Assembly (NCBI GenBank): GCA_964591275.1 | Contig: CAZQAE010000049.1 | Span: forward strand, 1-37,118 | DNA from: G963674685 sp964591275 | Lineage (GTDB): Bacteria; Lernaellota; Lernaellaia; JACKCT01 | DNA length: 37,118 bases | Direction of reading: 5' to 3' | Shown: positions 16,507 through 25,150 of the stretch, in pieces | How the letters are laid out: each line of letters opens with the position of its first letter | Numbering within the stretch: the first letter of the stretch is position 1 | The notes under the pieces: model-generated | Database searches by the model: none | Told to the model about the DNA's origin: nothing | The model's input: the letters and a program-made list of their open reading frames with translations, nothing else | Made by a program: the position numbers and the translations under genes

Positions 16507-16728
16507 ATGCCGACATGTCATGAAATGAGAAAAGGCGAGGTTTATTACTGCCCTATATGCGGCATTGAGCTGCTAGTCGTCGCCGAATGCAGGGACGTGG
16601 GAAAACCGAGTAGTGAATGCTCCTGCCTGGAGGATGATCCGATTCAAGTGTGCTGCGCCTTCAACTGCTGTGGCAGGCCCTTAGAGAAAAAAGCCCCCGC
16701 CGAATCCACCGGCGACACTGACGATTAA
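16507..16728 (+). CDS. Cys-rich mini-protein, putative zinc-ribbon/metal-binding
   Basis: A 73-residue cytoplasmic protein with about ten cysteines. The N-terminus MPTCHEMRKGEVYYCPICG resembles the short desulfoferrodoxin-like/zinc-ribbon proteins that begin with a CHEMKKGE motif. A CxxC knuckle (YYCPICG) is followed by Cys at AEC, CSC and the paired CCAFNCC, suggesting a second metal site or disulfide/thiol chemistry. The ATG at 16507 has GGAG (16498-16501) five bases upstream; an earlier in-frame start (16471) lacks one. The acidic tail ends in GDTDD. It follows the Sec-type MsrA by 97 bases on the same strand and may share its promoter, hinting at an oxidative-stress or metal-handling role. 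I cannot name the family with certainty. Confidence 0.75.
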   Translation: MPTCHEMRKGEVYYCPICGIELLVVAECRDVGKPSSECSCLEDDPIQVCCAFNCCGRPLEKKAPAESTGDTDD

Positions 16729-16736
16729 GATCGCAC

Positions 16737-16755
16737 GGCGCTGATATTGAGCGCC
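16737..16755. terminator. Weak hairpin between convergent genes
   Basis: GGCGCT (16737-16742) and AGCGCC (16750-16755) are exact reverse complements with a seven-base loop. It lies nine bases after the stop of the Cys-rich gene and before the stop of the C25 protease gene on the other strand. No T-run follows on either side, so it is at best a weak bidirectional terminator. Confidence 0.3.
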
Positions 16756-16816
16756 TGCGGTTGAAATAGGTTTTGGGATAGCTGAGGTCCGCCTCCTATG
16801 GCGAAGATGGGGGCGC

Positions 16817-18616
16817 CTATTTGCAGCCGCACGCTCCTTCGTCGTCGTCATCGTCATCGTCGACTGGATCGCCGTCGTCGGTATCGTCGTCGTCGCTGTC
16901 ATCGTCGGAGGCGCTGTCGTCGTTGTCATCGTCGTCTACGGAAGCCGAGTATTGCCAGGTTAGCGTTGGGTCGCCGTAGAGATTGTAAACGAACTTTCCA
17001 TAATACCGCATTCCCATGAAACTGAATCCCATTTGATCCGGCGGGAAAACCTCATCCCAACCGTCGGAAGGAACGGCGTAGATCGTATAGGCGAAAGCCT
17101 CTCCCATGGTCAGACCTTCAGCCATCTTTTGAGCCCAGTAATACGCTTGCGTTTCCGAAGCCGCCAACGCCGGATCCGGAGTGAAGGATATTCCCTCCCA
17201 CTCTTCGCCGAAGGATGAGCGGGTCGCCGCGATGGTGGCTGCCGAGCTGGATCGGAGCATCATGGCAGCCAAATTGTCTTCCACTTCCGGCGTTGCGTTG
17301 GAGCATGATATTTGCCAGAGAAATGTTCTTGAGACCGGCTGCATGATCTGGTTGGTGAATGAGGAACTCATCAGAAGAATGTCCGCCATTTCGTTTTCAT
17401 CACAGCTATCATTCCCATTGGCGTCGCTTGTCCAAATCAATCGGCCCGTGTCGGTTTCACTGCCGTGAGCAAACCAAACGCCTAGGCCATATCCATCATT
17501 GAATGCGCTGAGCAAATTCTCGGTCGTTAAGGCGGCATCCATTGGCAGCGGAGAGGAGAAATGGCCTTCCTGCTCGAAAAGGCGCGTGAATTCGAGGCTC
17601 GGATCTAAGGCAGCAAGGTTTTCGCCGATAGCATTGAGAACAGTGCCGCCGTCCTGATTTTGTGAATACGGATCTCCATCCATGCCATTGAAAACCAGCA
17701 TGGCCCCCGGAAGCAGGACGCGGTTTCGCCCGGTCAGATCCGTCTTGGTTTCATACTGCGCCGCCTGAAGGAAGTATGCGTCAAGCACGGAAGTATCCGA
17801 ATAAACCGGGAAGCGCCCAACAATAACTTCCGGCCCCAGATCCATGCCCCCCTCTTGCGCGTCATCCGGGTATTCACCGAAATCCCCGTCGCCGTCCAGG
17901 TCCCAATTGCCTTCGAGGTCTGCGTAATAATAATCAGTGGGCACACTGATTTCTCTCCATAAGTCGATCATCCCATGCCAGAAAGCGCCACGCAGAGGCC
18001 AGGTCATTTTCATAGGTACGTTGCCCGTTTCCGGGTGGGGATTTCCCGCCAGCAGCACGAAACCGATTCCCTCGGATTCATAATTGGCCGCCAGCCATTG
18101 ACGAAGCGCGTCCGCCGCCGGTGATCCGACAAGATCACCCGGATTCCAGCTCTCCTCCGTAATCACAACCACATCCCAGCCCTTATCTTCTTTCACGGAA
18201 ATGAAGTTATCGAGGTTGTGAAGCGCGGCTACGTACGACGAATGAGTAATGATCGCCAGCTTTTTGGGAAAGGATAAGGAATCATCTTTAGCATCCAGGT
18301 TTTTGGCCGTTCTGATATTGAGCGACGACACCGATGGCGCGACGACAACCGGCGTAAATTTTCGGCCCCGAATAGAAATCGCACTGCCGATATGAATCAC
18401 TTTATCCAATTGCGTGACCAGGGGACGAAGACGGAAATCGCCGATGCGGATGCCGCGTGTCCGGTAAACTTCACCTGACGGCACGGCGTCGGCAACGGAA
18501 ATATCACCCGGGTCTCCGGAGATAAGATAGGCGCCCGGATACAAGGTCGTTTCGTGAGCGAAAGCTAGGACCGGCAATAATAGAAGGCTACACAAACAGA
18601 GAATGAAATGGCGCAT
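16817..18616 (-). CDS. Secreted C25 (gingipain-like) cysteine protease with Asp-rich, Cys-ended tail
   Basis: A 599-residue exported protein. A signal peptide covers 1-20 (LPVLAFA before HETT). Residues about 115-515 match the caspase-like catalytic domain of family C25: the His motif WFAHGSETDTG (381-391, His384) and the Cys motif QISCSNATPE (435-444, Cys438), the dyad of gingipains. The LLAGNPH and VGRFPVY segments (188-194, 266-272) also fit this family. An Ig-like or sandwich segment precedes the tail. From residue 561 to 592 the chain is DDDx repeat and it ends GACGCK. Gingipains use a type IX secretion signal, not recognised here. It lies 65 bases downstream of the RTX lipoprotein gene on the same strand. 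Probable role: extracellular proteolysis; specificity unknown. Confidence 0.85.
   Translation of the reverse strand: MRHFILCLCSLLLLPVLAFAHETTLYPGAYLISGDPGDISVADAVPSGEVYRTRGIRIGDFRLRPLVTQLDKVIHIGSAISIRGRKFTPVVVAPSVSSLNIRTAKNLDAKDDSLSFPKKLAIITHSSYVAALHNLDNFISVKEDKGWDVVVITEESWNPGDLVGSPAADALRQWLAANYESEGIGFVLLAGNPHPETGNVPMKMTWPLRGAFWHGMIDLWREISVPTDYYYADLEGNWDLDGDGDFGEYPDDAQEGGMDLGPEVIVGRFPVYSDTSVLDAYFLQAAQYETKTDLTGRNRVLLPGAMLVFNGMDGDPYSQNQDGGTVLNAIGENLAALDPSLEFTRLFEQEGHFSSPLPMDAALTTENLLSAFNDGYGLGVWFAHGSETDTGRLIWTSDANGNDSCDENEMADILLMSSSFTNQIMQPVSRTFLWQISCSNATPEVEDNLAAMMLRSSSAATIAATRSSFGEEWEGISFTPDPALAASETQAYYWAQKMAEGLTMGEAFAYTIYAVPSDGWDEVFPPDQMGFSFMGMRYYGKFVYNLYGDPTLTWQYSASVDDDDNDDSASDDDSDDDDTDDGDPVDDDDDDDEGACGCK
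16841..16936 (-). repeat. Asp-codon tract encoding the C25 protease tail
   Basis: Codons 561-592 of the protease are almost all GAC/GAT with interspersed Ser, Asn, Thr and Gly, followed by the terminal EGACGCK. It is shorter and less regular than the tail of the GH18-like protein but has the same place and the same kind of Cys ending. Confidence 0.8.
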
Positions 18617-18681
18617 AGTTTACTCCCTAATCGCGATATGGTCCTGGCTCAATTGTCTGAAACATTGGATTGAGTTTGCTC

Positions 18682-19962
18682 TTAAAAAGATTCAAGCGAA
18701 GCGGCGTCCAAAATCTGATCATCGAATTTCAGCTTTTCGATGCTTATCAGCGTATCGGTTCCATCTCTGTCAAGTCCGTTGTCCTCAACAATGATCTCGT
18801 TTCCGGCTGAGCTGATCGTGTATTCTGAAAATGATCCCGTAAATATCGCTGTATCCACCCCTGCGCCGCCGTTCAGAGTATTGTCGCCCGAATTTCCCTT
18901 GAGCGTGTTGTCGAAATCGTTTCCGGCAATATTGGCGTCGTTCTCGCCTGTGAGAGAGATGTGCTGAAGGTACTGCGATTTGTGTGTGTAGCTTGTTGAA
19001 GGATCGAAAACCAATGTGAATGTACCGTCAAAGTCGGAAGACAGTTTAACCTGATGAGTAATGTTGGGCGGAAGATATGCTTCGACAGCCGCCAGACCGA
19101 GGGTGTCCTGGGTTTGAAGATCGCTGCGGGAATTCAGATCATACTCACCACCGAAGGACGGTCCTTCCTCGTGCGCCCAAAGGCCGTAATAAACATCGAT
19201 TACGCTGATGATATATTCTTTTTCGATGGTATCCGGGTCCCAATCCCAAGCCGGGTGATAGATGCTCGCGGCCATTGCGGCGTCTTTGGCTTGCCCTATC
19301 TGAGTCGAATAATCGGGCATCCCCTGGTCGATTCCATGGCCGTGCACCAGGTGGAATATTTCCTCGTAGGATGCGTCGCGAACTGAGTGATTTAGGTACT
19401 CAGCCGAACCCTCGATAGGAGATTCTGTGGCATATAGATCCTGGAAAGAGTAATTTATCCCCGCGATCTCAAGCTTGATTTGAGCGATTGTACTGTCAAA
19501 TTGAGTATTGAAATAGACAAGAGCAGCCTCCACATCGCCCATTTGATTGGCGACGGAAGTTTTGTCCTGACCGTGCAGCGAATCAGGAAAATCAGTCAGG
19601 TAAAAACTCATGATCGTGCAAGCGCGTTCAAGCTGCGCCGCGCTCACATTGTTTTGTCCGAACAGATGAATCGGTTTTCCGTTTGGCGCTTCGACATAGG
19701 TGTATTTATCGAATAGCTCCTTGATGACATCTTCGAAGGCGTCCGGTATAGGCACGACAGGTTGAAGACAGGCAATGCCTTCGATAATGGCGGCATCATC
19801 GTCGTCATCCCCAGTGCTGTCGTCGTCATCGTCCACCGGGTTGTCGTCGTCATCGCCTGTGGAATCGTCGTCATCGTCTCCGCATGAAACCGCGGACAGA
19901 GCAATGACCGCCATCATCAGACACACCAAAATGAAAAATTGGATAATTTTCACGCGACTCAT
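18682..19962 (-). CDS. Lipoprotein with Asp-rich linker and RTX-type calcium repeats
   Basis: Starting at the ATG at 19962 (AAAGG upstream), the protein has a basic end, a hydrophobic signal and lipobox ALSAVSCG, then an Asp-rich spacer of DDDDDSTGDDDDN type. A globular central domain (about residues 65-300 of this form) contains EEIFHLVHGHG, which could bind a metal, as in some RTX-linked metallopeptidase-like proteins; no canonical HExxH is present. Near the C-terminus comes a hemolysin-type block, AGNDFDNTLKGNSGDNTLNG, followed by the typical strand FTGSFSEYTIS. The protein is therefore a surface or periplasmic lipoprotein that probably needs calcium. An upstream start at 20151 would overlap the response regulator and adds no sensible leader. 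It lies 139 bases after that regulator gene, which may control it. Confidence 0.78.
   Translation of the reverse strand: MSRVKIIQFFILVCLMMAVIALSAVSCGDDDDDSTGDDDDNPVDDDDDSTGDDDDDAAIIEGIACLQPVVPIPDAFEDVIKELFDKYTYVEAPNGKPIHLFGQNNVSAAQLERACTIMSFYLTDFPDSLHGQDKTSVANQMGDVEAALVYFNTQFDSTIAQIKLEIAGINYSFQDLYATESPIEGSAEYLNHSVRDASYEEIFHLVHGHGIDQGMPDYSTQIGQAKDAAMAASIYHPAWDWDPDTIEKEYIISVIDVYYGLWAHEEGPSFGGEYDLNSRSDLQTQDTLGLAAVEAYLPPNITHQVKLSSDFDGTFTLVFDPSTSYTHKSQYLQHISLTGENDANIAGNDFDNTLKGNSGDNTLNGGAGVDTAIFTGSFSEYTISSAGNEIIVEDNGLDRDGTDTLISIEKLKFDDQILDAASLESF
19795..19881 (-). repeat. Asp-rich linker of the RTX lipoprotein
   Basis: The stretch right after the lipobox Cys is a run of GAC/GAT codons broken by STG and NPV (blocks DDDDDSTG, DDDDN, PVDDDDD). 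It serves as a spacer between the membrane anchor and the folded domain, and its codons are mixed. Confidence 0.8.
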
Positions 19963-20101
19963 TTTACAGCCTTTCTTCGCCCCATATTTTTCCATTCTCC
20001 CAAGGATAAAACTCCTCAGTATTCGGCAAGGATATACAAGAAAGATTCGATTGCTAAGAGGAAATCGATAAGCGGCTGTATTGGCTTGTTGAGCGGTTCG
20101 T

Positions 20102-20836
20102 TTAGCTGTTGAGAAGAAATTCCCGCAGATCTTTGACTCTTCGTCTGGCAACGGGGAGCGGTTTTTTCAGAGATTGCATCTTCAGTTGATATCCGTTTAC
20201 CGTGCGTTGCACTCGCTGAGCATTGCGAAGATTGACAATCGTTTGTCTGTGAATCCTCAAGAATGGAAGCTCGCGGAGTCTGATTTCCCAGTTTTTAAGA
20301 CTATCATTGTGAAGAAATGAGCACCCTGTTTTCAGAAACACTTCGCTATAGTCCCCTGCGCTGCATAGGTGGGATATTTCATGGACAAAGGCAAATTTTA
20401 TGACGTCGGCTCGTTGAAACGCCAAGCGGTCATCCAGCCTCAGTGCATTTCCCGAAATGAGGTTGTTCTTTTTAGCCAAAAGAGAGCGTACTCGCTCAAT
20501 AGATTTTGTCAGGCGATCTTCCACAATCGGCTTTAATAAATAATCAAGAGCGTTAACCTCAAACGCACGCAGCGCATATTCATCATAAGCCGTTACAAAG
20601 ATCACCGCGGCTTTGACTTCACATCGACTGAAAAGCTCAAATCCCGACCCGCCCGGCATTTGAATATCCAGAAATATGACATCCGGCGAGTGCCTGGATA
20701 TTGCCTCGGCAGCATCATTGACATTCTCGGCCTGGGCAACAATCGACAAGTTGTCGTATGCTGAAAGGAGCTTGCATAGGCGCTTCCTGGCCAAGTCTTC
20801 GTCATCCACAATTAAGACCTTCAATTTATTTTCCAT
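20102..20836 (-). CDS. LytTR-type response regulator
   Basis: DNA-binding regulator of the LytR/AlgR type. From the ATG at 20836, the receiver domain has the acidic pair VLIVDDEDLARKRL (7-20), phosphoacceptor Asp57 in IFLDIQMPGGSG and Lys102 in LDYLLKPIVEDRL. The C-terminal LytTR domain (about 145-240) includes AFVHEISHLCSAGDYSEVFL and LPFLRIHRQTIVNLRNAQ, as usual for this family. Its ATG overlaps the last 11 bases of the sensor kinase gene (ATGGAAAATAA holds the start and the kinase stop), so the pair is translationally coupled. The leader before Met1 in a longer frame is not conserved-looking. A likely target is the RTX lipoprotein and C25 protease genes just downstream, which is inference. 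Confidence 0.9.
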   Translation of the reverse strand: MENKLKVLIVDDEDLARKRLCKLLSAYDNLSIVAQAENVNDAAEAISRHSPDVIFLDIQMPGGSGFELFSRCEVKAAVIFVTAYDEYALRAFEVNALDYLLKPIVEDRLTKSIERVRSLLAKKNNLISGNALRLDDRLAFQRADVIKFAFVHEISHLCSAGDYSEVFLKTGCSFLHNDSLKNWEIRLRELPFLRIHRQTIVNLRNAQRVQRTVNGYQLKMQSLKKPLPVARRRVKDLREFLLNS

Positions 20837-21941
20837 CGGAAACACCCACTGACGATAGGACTTGAATATGATCAAAAACCAACTCGGCGACAACTTCATC
20901 ATCGATTTGCGTCAGTGAGAAGGAATGTCTTCCGGGCAGTTCAAGCTGCAATCGTTCATTGAGGTTTTCCAGTCCGATTCCTTGAGCCTCCCCAAAGGTC
21001 CGTCTATCATTCTTGGCGCCAAGAATCCCCGTATTTGAAACCGTAATAACCAATCGCGAATTGGAAAGATCGATGGCGAGCTTAACCCTCAATGGCATCG
21101 AACTGGTTCTCATTCCATGCTTAATGGCGTTTTCCACTAAAGGCTGAATTAAATATGGAGGGATATCCAGGTCCTCGGTGCGCCGATCAACCTTTTGTTC
21201 AAACAGCAACTTTTCTTTAAAACGCTCCTTTTCAATGTCTACATAACGGCGAATCATCTCCAGTTCCTGTTTGAGCGAAGTAAATTTCCGGCGTTGAGTA
21301 GATAGTGCATCTCGAAGAAGGACGGACAGATTGACCAGAGTGTTTTGAGCAGCCACCGGATTTTCATCGATTAGCGCAATAATGGAATTGAGACTATTGA
21401 AGAGAAAATGCGGATTGAGTTGAGAACGGAGAAGATCAATCCTTGCCTGCGTGGCTTGCTGCTGCTTTCTCAAAGCATTTTCCTCAATACTTTTGATCCT
21501 TCTCTGGTGATTGATAATGTAAAAAGTCAAATGCCAAATAAAAAGGCAGGAGATTCTATCCGTCATTTCAAATGTGAATTGATCAAAATCCCAATTCCAG
21601 GTGGGCTGGTAACCTGCTTCAAGCCCGATTAAGCCGTCTAACTCATTAAACAAAATCAACCATAAAGCGGAGGTTGAAAGGACTGAAAATATGACTAGCG
21701 GGATTCTCCAATAGGCGTGTAATTCGGAAAAATAACGATGCAAAAAGAAGGGAGAAAACCACAGGGAAAGTAAAGCTCCCATCGCGATCCAAATCATTGC
21801 CCGAAGTGCTAATTCGATGAAAACATCGGCGCCGGAAGTTTCTTGTCTGGCGAAATCAAAGGACAAGTATAATATCCACAACGCCATCCAAATGGCGATA
21901 TGGATTTTGAAAAAGTCCTTGAAATCAATCGGCTTTAGCAT
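20826..21941 (-). CDS. LytS-like sensor histidine kinase (His_kinase family)
   Basis: Inner-membrane kinase paired with the LytTR regulator. Residues about 15-150 hold four hydrophobic segments with no extracytoplasmic domain of note. A coiled linker (150-175) leads to the H-box QLNPHFLFNSLN (174-185, His178) and the C-terminal ATPase: LVENAIKHG (268-276, N-box), ITVSNTG and GIGLENLNERL (321-331). This is the PF06580 type of kinase. The gene stop lies within the start of the regulator. It reads in the same direction as the large minus-strand block, but 465 bases separate it from the receiver relic upstream. The signal sensed is not apparent. Confidence 0.9.
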   Translation of the reverse strand: MLKPIDFKDFFKIHIAIWMALWILYLSFDFARQETSGADVFIELALRAMIWIAMGALLSLWFSPFFLHRYFSELHAYWRIPLVIFSVLSTSALWLILFNELDGLIGLEAGYQPTWNWDFDQFTFEMTDRISCLFIWHLTFYIINHQRRIKSIEENALRKQQQATQARIDLLRSQLNPHFLFNSLNSIIALIDENPVAAQNTLVNLSVLLRDALSTQRRKFTSLKQELEMIRRYVDIEKERFKEKLLFEQKVDRRTEDLDIPPYLIQPLVENAIKHGMRTSSMPLRVKLAIDLSNSRLVITVSNTGILGAKNDRRTFGEAQGIGLENLNERLQLELPGRHSFSLTQIDDEVVAELVFDHIQVLSSVGVSDGK

Positions 21942-22361
21942 TCTTTATGAGTTCCTGCCCTTATTTGGATGCTCGACGAGTGCTTCAATCTCCGAAAATA
22001 AATAGCTGAAAACCATTATGCCCGCAACAAGCATTTCTTGAAATCCGTGGCGCTTTTCCCAGGAAAGGGCCTCGCGAAATCTTCTTCAAGGGTGAAAGGG
22101 AGACGTCATTTGCGACATGTATTTGGCGGCGCGTCACTTTGTCGGCACATCAAAATGTGAGCTGTCGACGAAATGCAGCGCGTCGAAGGGAAGTATGCAA
22201 CACCGGCTTCACTTGAAAATACAGACCCCCTTTTTAGTCATTCTCACCGGAGCTTTTTGCTTTGTCGTCGTCATTCGCATCGGATATGGATTGCTCATTC
22301 TTTTCAGGTTCTTGGCCTTTAGTATCGCTTTCTTTATTGTCCTCGCCTGATTTCGCTCCCC
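21942..22361. other. Intergenic region upstream of the sensor kinase, 420 bp
   Basis: No convincing gene. The minus strand has a Lys/Glu/Asp-rich open frame (22234-22437) and the plus strand a hydrophobic one, neither with a ribosome site. Both look like non-coding sequence or decayed remains of the receiver gene at 22407-22583. The kinase promoter must lie here. No tRNA or riboswitch was recognised. Confidence 0.4.
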
Positions 22362-22583
22362 TTATGGAAAGAACCAAATAATTAAATCCAGATCGCACTT
22401 GACTAGCTAGAAAATCGCATCCAATCCGTTGTCGCATTCAATGCACTCTACATTCAGCCCGTTGAGAATTGCTGTGATCACTTTTCGGCTGACCCTGTCG
22501 TCATCGACGACAAGAGCGCTAAGCCTCGGTTTCATCTGAATAATACGAAATTGAAGTTTATCGTCCGCTTGAGTGTTCGACAT
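22362..22583 (-). pseudogene. Receiver-domain (response regulator) remnant with in-frame TAG
   Basis: From the ATG at 22583, which has an excellent site GGGAGG five bases upstream, a 58-residue frame gives the start of a CheY-like receiver: RLSALVVDDDRVSRKVITAIL with the acidic DDD pocket, and ECDNGLDAIF, the usual end of helix 2. It stops at TAG (22407-22409). Beyond it the same frame gives KCDLDLIIWFFP, resembling the beta-3 strand that carries the phosphoacceptor (DLIIMDxxMP), but the Asp is gone and TAA follows at 22362-22364. So this is a truncated or decayed regulator, or a short non-phosphorylatable protein. It starts 33 bases after the glycosidase lipoprotein gene, as if in that operon. 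Confidence 0.65.
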
Positions 22584-22616
22584 TAAAACCTCCCTTTCGA
22601 ATTTGTGGGCGGTATA

Positions 22617-25121
22617 TTATTGTAACAGTATTTCGACCACATTTTCCCCATCGGCCGCAACGGCGAAAGGCTCCAGCCTCACAACCGTTCTCCCATAGGC
22701 ATTTTCCAGGGCTGTGAATCCCTCCGGCGGCAGGGTTTCGCCGTTAAGCGCCACTGTCGAAACCGTCCCATCAAGGGGGACGGTGAGCGTCAGGTCGAAG
22801 GTGGCGGATTCGTCGGTGATAATCGCGATTGTACGACCGCCCGATGCGTTGCGCGCAACCTCAATATCCAATCGACCCTCGCCGTATTCCAGTCCGCGCA
22901 CGGCGAACTCGTCCCACTCGGGCGGCAGATGCGGAGCGAGTTTCACCCATCCGCCGGGCACGCTGCGGTCATATCCCGTCAGGTGATAGAGATAGGCGAA
23001 TCCCATGATTCCCGATTCCCAACTGCGAAAGCGGGCGGAGATATCGCACGCGATGCCGAAGGGTTCGGCGAGAATGGCCAGGTGGCCGTAATCATCCACA
23101 ACCACCGCCTCTTCAGTGAAGCCTGTGCGCGTGAACCACTGCTCCCAGCGGCTAAAAGCTTCGTCGGCGATGGGATGAAACATTTTGTCAGGATTGCTCA
23201 GCCAATACCCGTGGCTCATTCCGGTCTGTACGCCCTCTTTCACGAAGGTGAAAACGGTGGCGTAGGGCTCGCCGAGGGGCGAGTAGAGGGTTCCGTTTTC
23301 GTGGCCGAGGATTTCCCACATGCGTTCGAAATTGCCGACCACGCGCGGATCATCGACGGAAAACGCATCAAGCCACAGGGGCATCGTGCTGACGTCTTCA
23401 TAGGGCTGATGGAATGGCTCTCGCGTATCGGTCTGCGCCTTGACGGCGTAATACCCTTCGTCCTCCATCCAGAATGTCTCCTGGGCGCAGGTCTCGATAT
23501 TGTCGGCCAGCGTGCCTAGCTCATCCGCATCGTCAGTGTATCCAAGCGCCTCGGCCATTTCGGCTGTGAAGCGCGCTGCGCGCAGCGCCAACAGTGAGGA
23601 ATAAAACGAAAGTGTGGATTCGTCCGGCTCTTCCAGGACGTTTTCACCGAAGGCGGCCTCCATCACATCCTCGAAGGTTTCGTCGGTGGAAAAATGCAGC
23701 AGGCAGCCGTCCACGTATTTCAGCTTTTTCACGGCGTGCTTGAGCATGCCGTAACGTTCCTCAATAACAGCCAGGTCGCCTGTAGCCTTGTAATAGTTTT
23801 CGTATTCCAGCACGAGCGTACTGGGACTTTCCGCGCCGGTGCGCCCGCCCATGACCCCCATCGATTCCCAATCGGGCTGCGCCGGAAGGTCGGAGATGTC
23901 CACATCAATTTCGTTGGCATTGGATATTCCGCCCCGCAGCACAGAGACGCCCCACAAGTAATCAATCATATCCTTGAAATCATCGCCCAATCCGATCAGC
24001 GGATAATAGAGCGAAGGGCCATGCACATCACGCAGCCAGCTATTCGAGTACTGGCTCATCTCGCCCACGCCGCCGGTCGTCGCCTGGCTGATCTTGATCG
24101 CCATGGCCTGCGCGCGCATCAGGTCGTTGAACTTTTCATCCGGCGTCTCGAACACTGCGATCTGCGAGGCCCATTCGTTCCACCAATCGCGCGTGGATTC
24201 CAGCAGAGCATCAACTCCGGCTGTTTCAATGGCGGTGAATATCTGCTCGTGATCTTCGCCCTCTTCCGTGAAAACGAGAGGCAGAACAATAATTTTCTCC
24301 TCGCCGGATTTGAGATGGCCAAGATGGAGCCGGAAATCCTGATGGTTGATTCCAACATCCATGGCGGCGCTCAAGGGTTTGGAATGCAGCAGTCGCGAAT
24401 CGAAATCGCTTTCAGTAAAAATCCCGTTGTCGTGGTTGTAGTTGCCGAAAATGGATTGCATTTCCAGGATGACATTGTGAATGGAATTTGCGCTCACGTT
24501 GCGTACGATCCACACGCTGATCAGCGCCTGTTCGACGAGAGGATCGCTTTCGTATTTCGGCGCAAAGTTCACGCTGGTCCATTCCATGCCGCGACCTTCG
24601 GACTCGACAATGGCGATGGGCGTATTGCGCACGCGGCTGATGGAAGTGAACTTCGGTTCAACAGCTTGTCCCTGCGCGATCAGCCACGGGCGTTTGTCAG
24701 TGAACCATTTCAGATCTTTCTGGTAGGTCGGACCGCCCAGATTATGCCAGCCGCCCTGAGGATATTGGTTGCCCAAAATGCCGAAAACGCGACCGTTGCC
24801 AACGCCCACGCATCCCAGCTTGCGCTTGATGGGCGCTTCGGACATGTCGATGTCCTGTCGCCAGAGCGAACGGTTTTGCAGATAGTCTCTGTCGGTTATC
24901 CACTTTGGCGATTCGTCGATCTGAAAGTCGTTGTCCGAATCGTCGTCCGCGTCATCGTTCACATCGTCGTCGGCGTCATCATCAACATCGTCGTCGCTAA
25001 TTCCATCGTCGGAATCGTCATCATCGCCGCAGCCGCAACCCACCATTGAAAGGGCCAGAGACAAAATGAAAAGCACCGGCAAAGCACGGAAATTGGCTGC
25101 ATGAAGCCGTCGTTCCAACAT
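22617..25121 (-). CDS. Lipoprotein with six-hairpin glycosidase-like domain
   Basis: Starting at the ATG at 25121 (AAGGA six bases upstream), the chain has a signal and lipobox LSMVGCG, an Asp-rich spacer (DDDDSDDG and DDDVDDDADDD blocks), then about 770 residues. The N-terminal half is a beta-rich domain; the second half is rich in helical hairpins with SNSWLRDVHGPSLYY, TEFMW-like Trp motifs, and a C-terminal beta-domain ending FAVAADGENVVEILLQ. The overall layout resembles (alpha/alpha)6 glycosidases of the GH15/63/65/78 or glycogen-debranching kind. I could not fix the catalytic acid and base by eye, so the activity is inferred. It lies 29 bases downstream of the radical-SAM gene, which suggests an operon. 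Confidence 0.75.
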   Translation of the reverse strand: MLERRLHAANFRALPVLFILSLALSMVGCGCGDDDDSDDGISDDDVDDDADDDVNDDADDDSDNDFQIDESPKWITDRDYLQNRSLWRQDIDMSEAPIKRKLGCVGVGNGRVFGILGNQYPQGGWHNLGGPTYQKDLKWFTDKRPWLIAQGQAVEPKFTSISRVRNTPIAIVESEGRGMEWTSVNFAPKYESDPLVEQALISVWIVRNVSANSIHNVILEMQSIFGNYNHDNGIFTESDFDSRLLHSKPLSAAMDVGINHQDFRLHLGHLKSGEEKIIVLPLVFTEEGEDHEQIFTAIETAGVDALLESTRDWWNEWASQIAVFETPDEKFNDLMRAQAMAIKISQATTGGVGEMSQYSNSWLRDVHGPSLYYPLIGLGDDFKDMIDYLWGVSVLRGGISNANEIDVDISDLPAQPDWESMGVMGGRTGAESPSTLVLEYENYYKATGDLAVIEERYGMLKHAVKKLKYVDGCLLHFSTDETFEDVMEAAFGENVLEEPDESTLSFYSSLLALRAARFTAEMAEALGYTDDADELGTLADNIETCAQETFWMEDEGYYAVKAQTDTREPFHQPYEDVSTMPLWLDAFSVDDPRVVGNFERMWEILGHENGTLYSPLGEPYATVFTFVKEGVQTGMSHGYWLSNPDKMFHPIADEAFSRWEQWFTRTGFTEEAVVVDDYGHLAILAEPFGIACDISARFRSWESGIMGFAYLYHLTGYDRSVPGGWVKLAPHLPPEWDEFAVRGLEYGEGRLDIEVARNASGGRTIAIITDESATFDLTLTVPLDGTVSTVALNGETLPPEGFTALENAYGRTVVRLEPFAVAADGENVVEILLQ
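24927..25025 (-). repeat. Asp-rich linker of the glycosidase-like lipoprotein
   Basis: Right after CGCG of the lipobox region the codons are GAC/GAT in DDDx periodicity, with Ser, Val, Ala and Asn as the fourth residue, ending at the start of the folded domain (ESPKWI). Confidence 0.8.
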
Positions 25122-25150
25122 TTTTAATCCTTCTTTTGAAATGCCACTCT

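Noticed and set aside
23694..25049. Long plus-strand frame (451 codons) opposite the glycosidase lipoprotein
   Set aside because: Rich in His and Arg with no recognisable motif, and the minus strand has a lipobox, a ribosome site and domain-like sequence.
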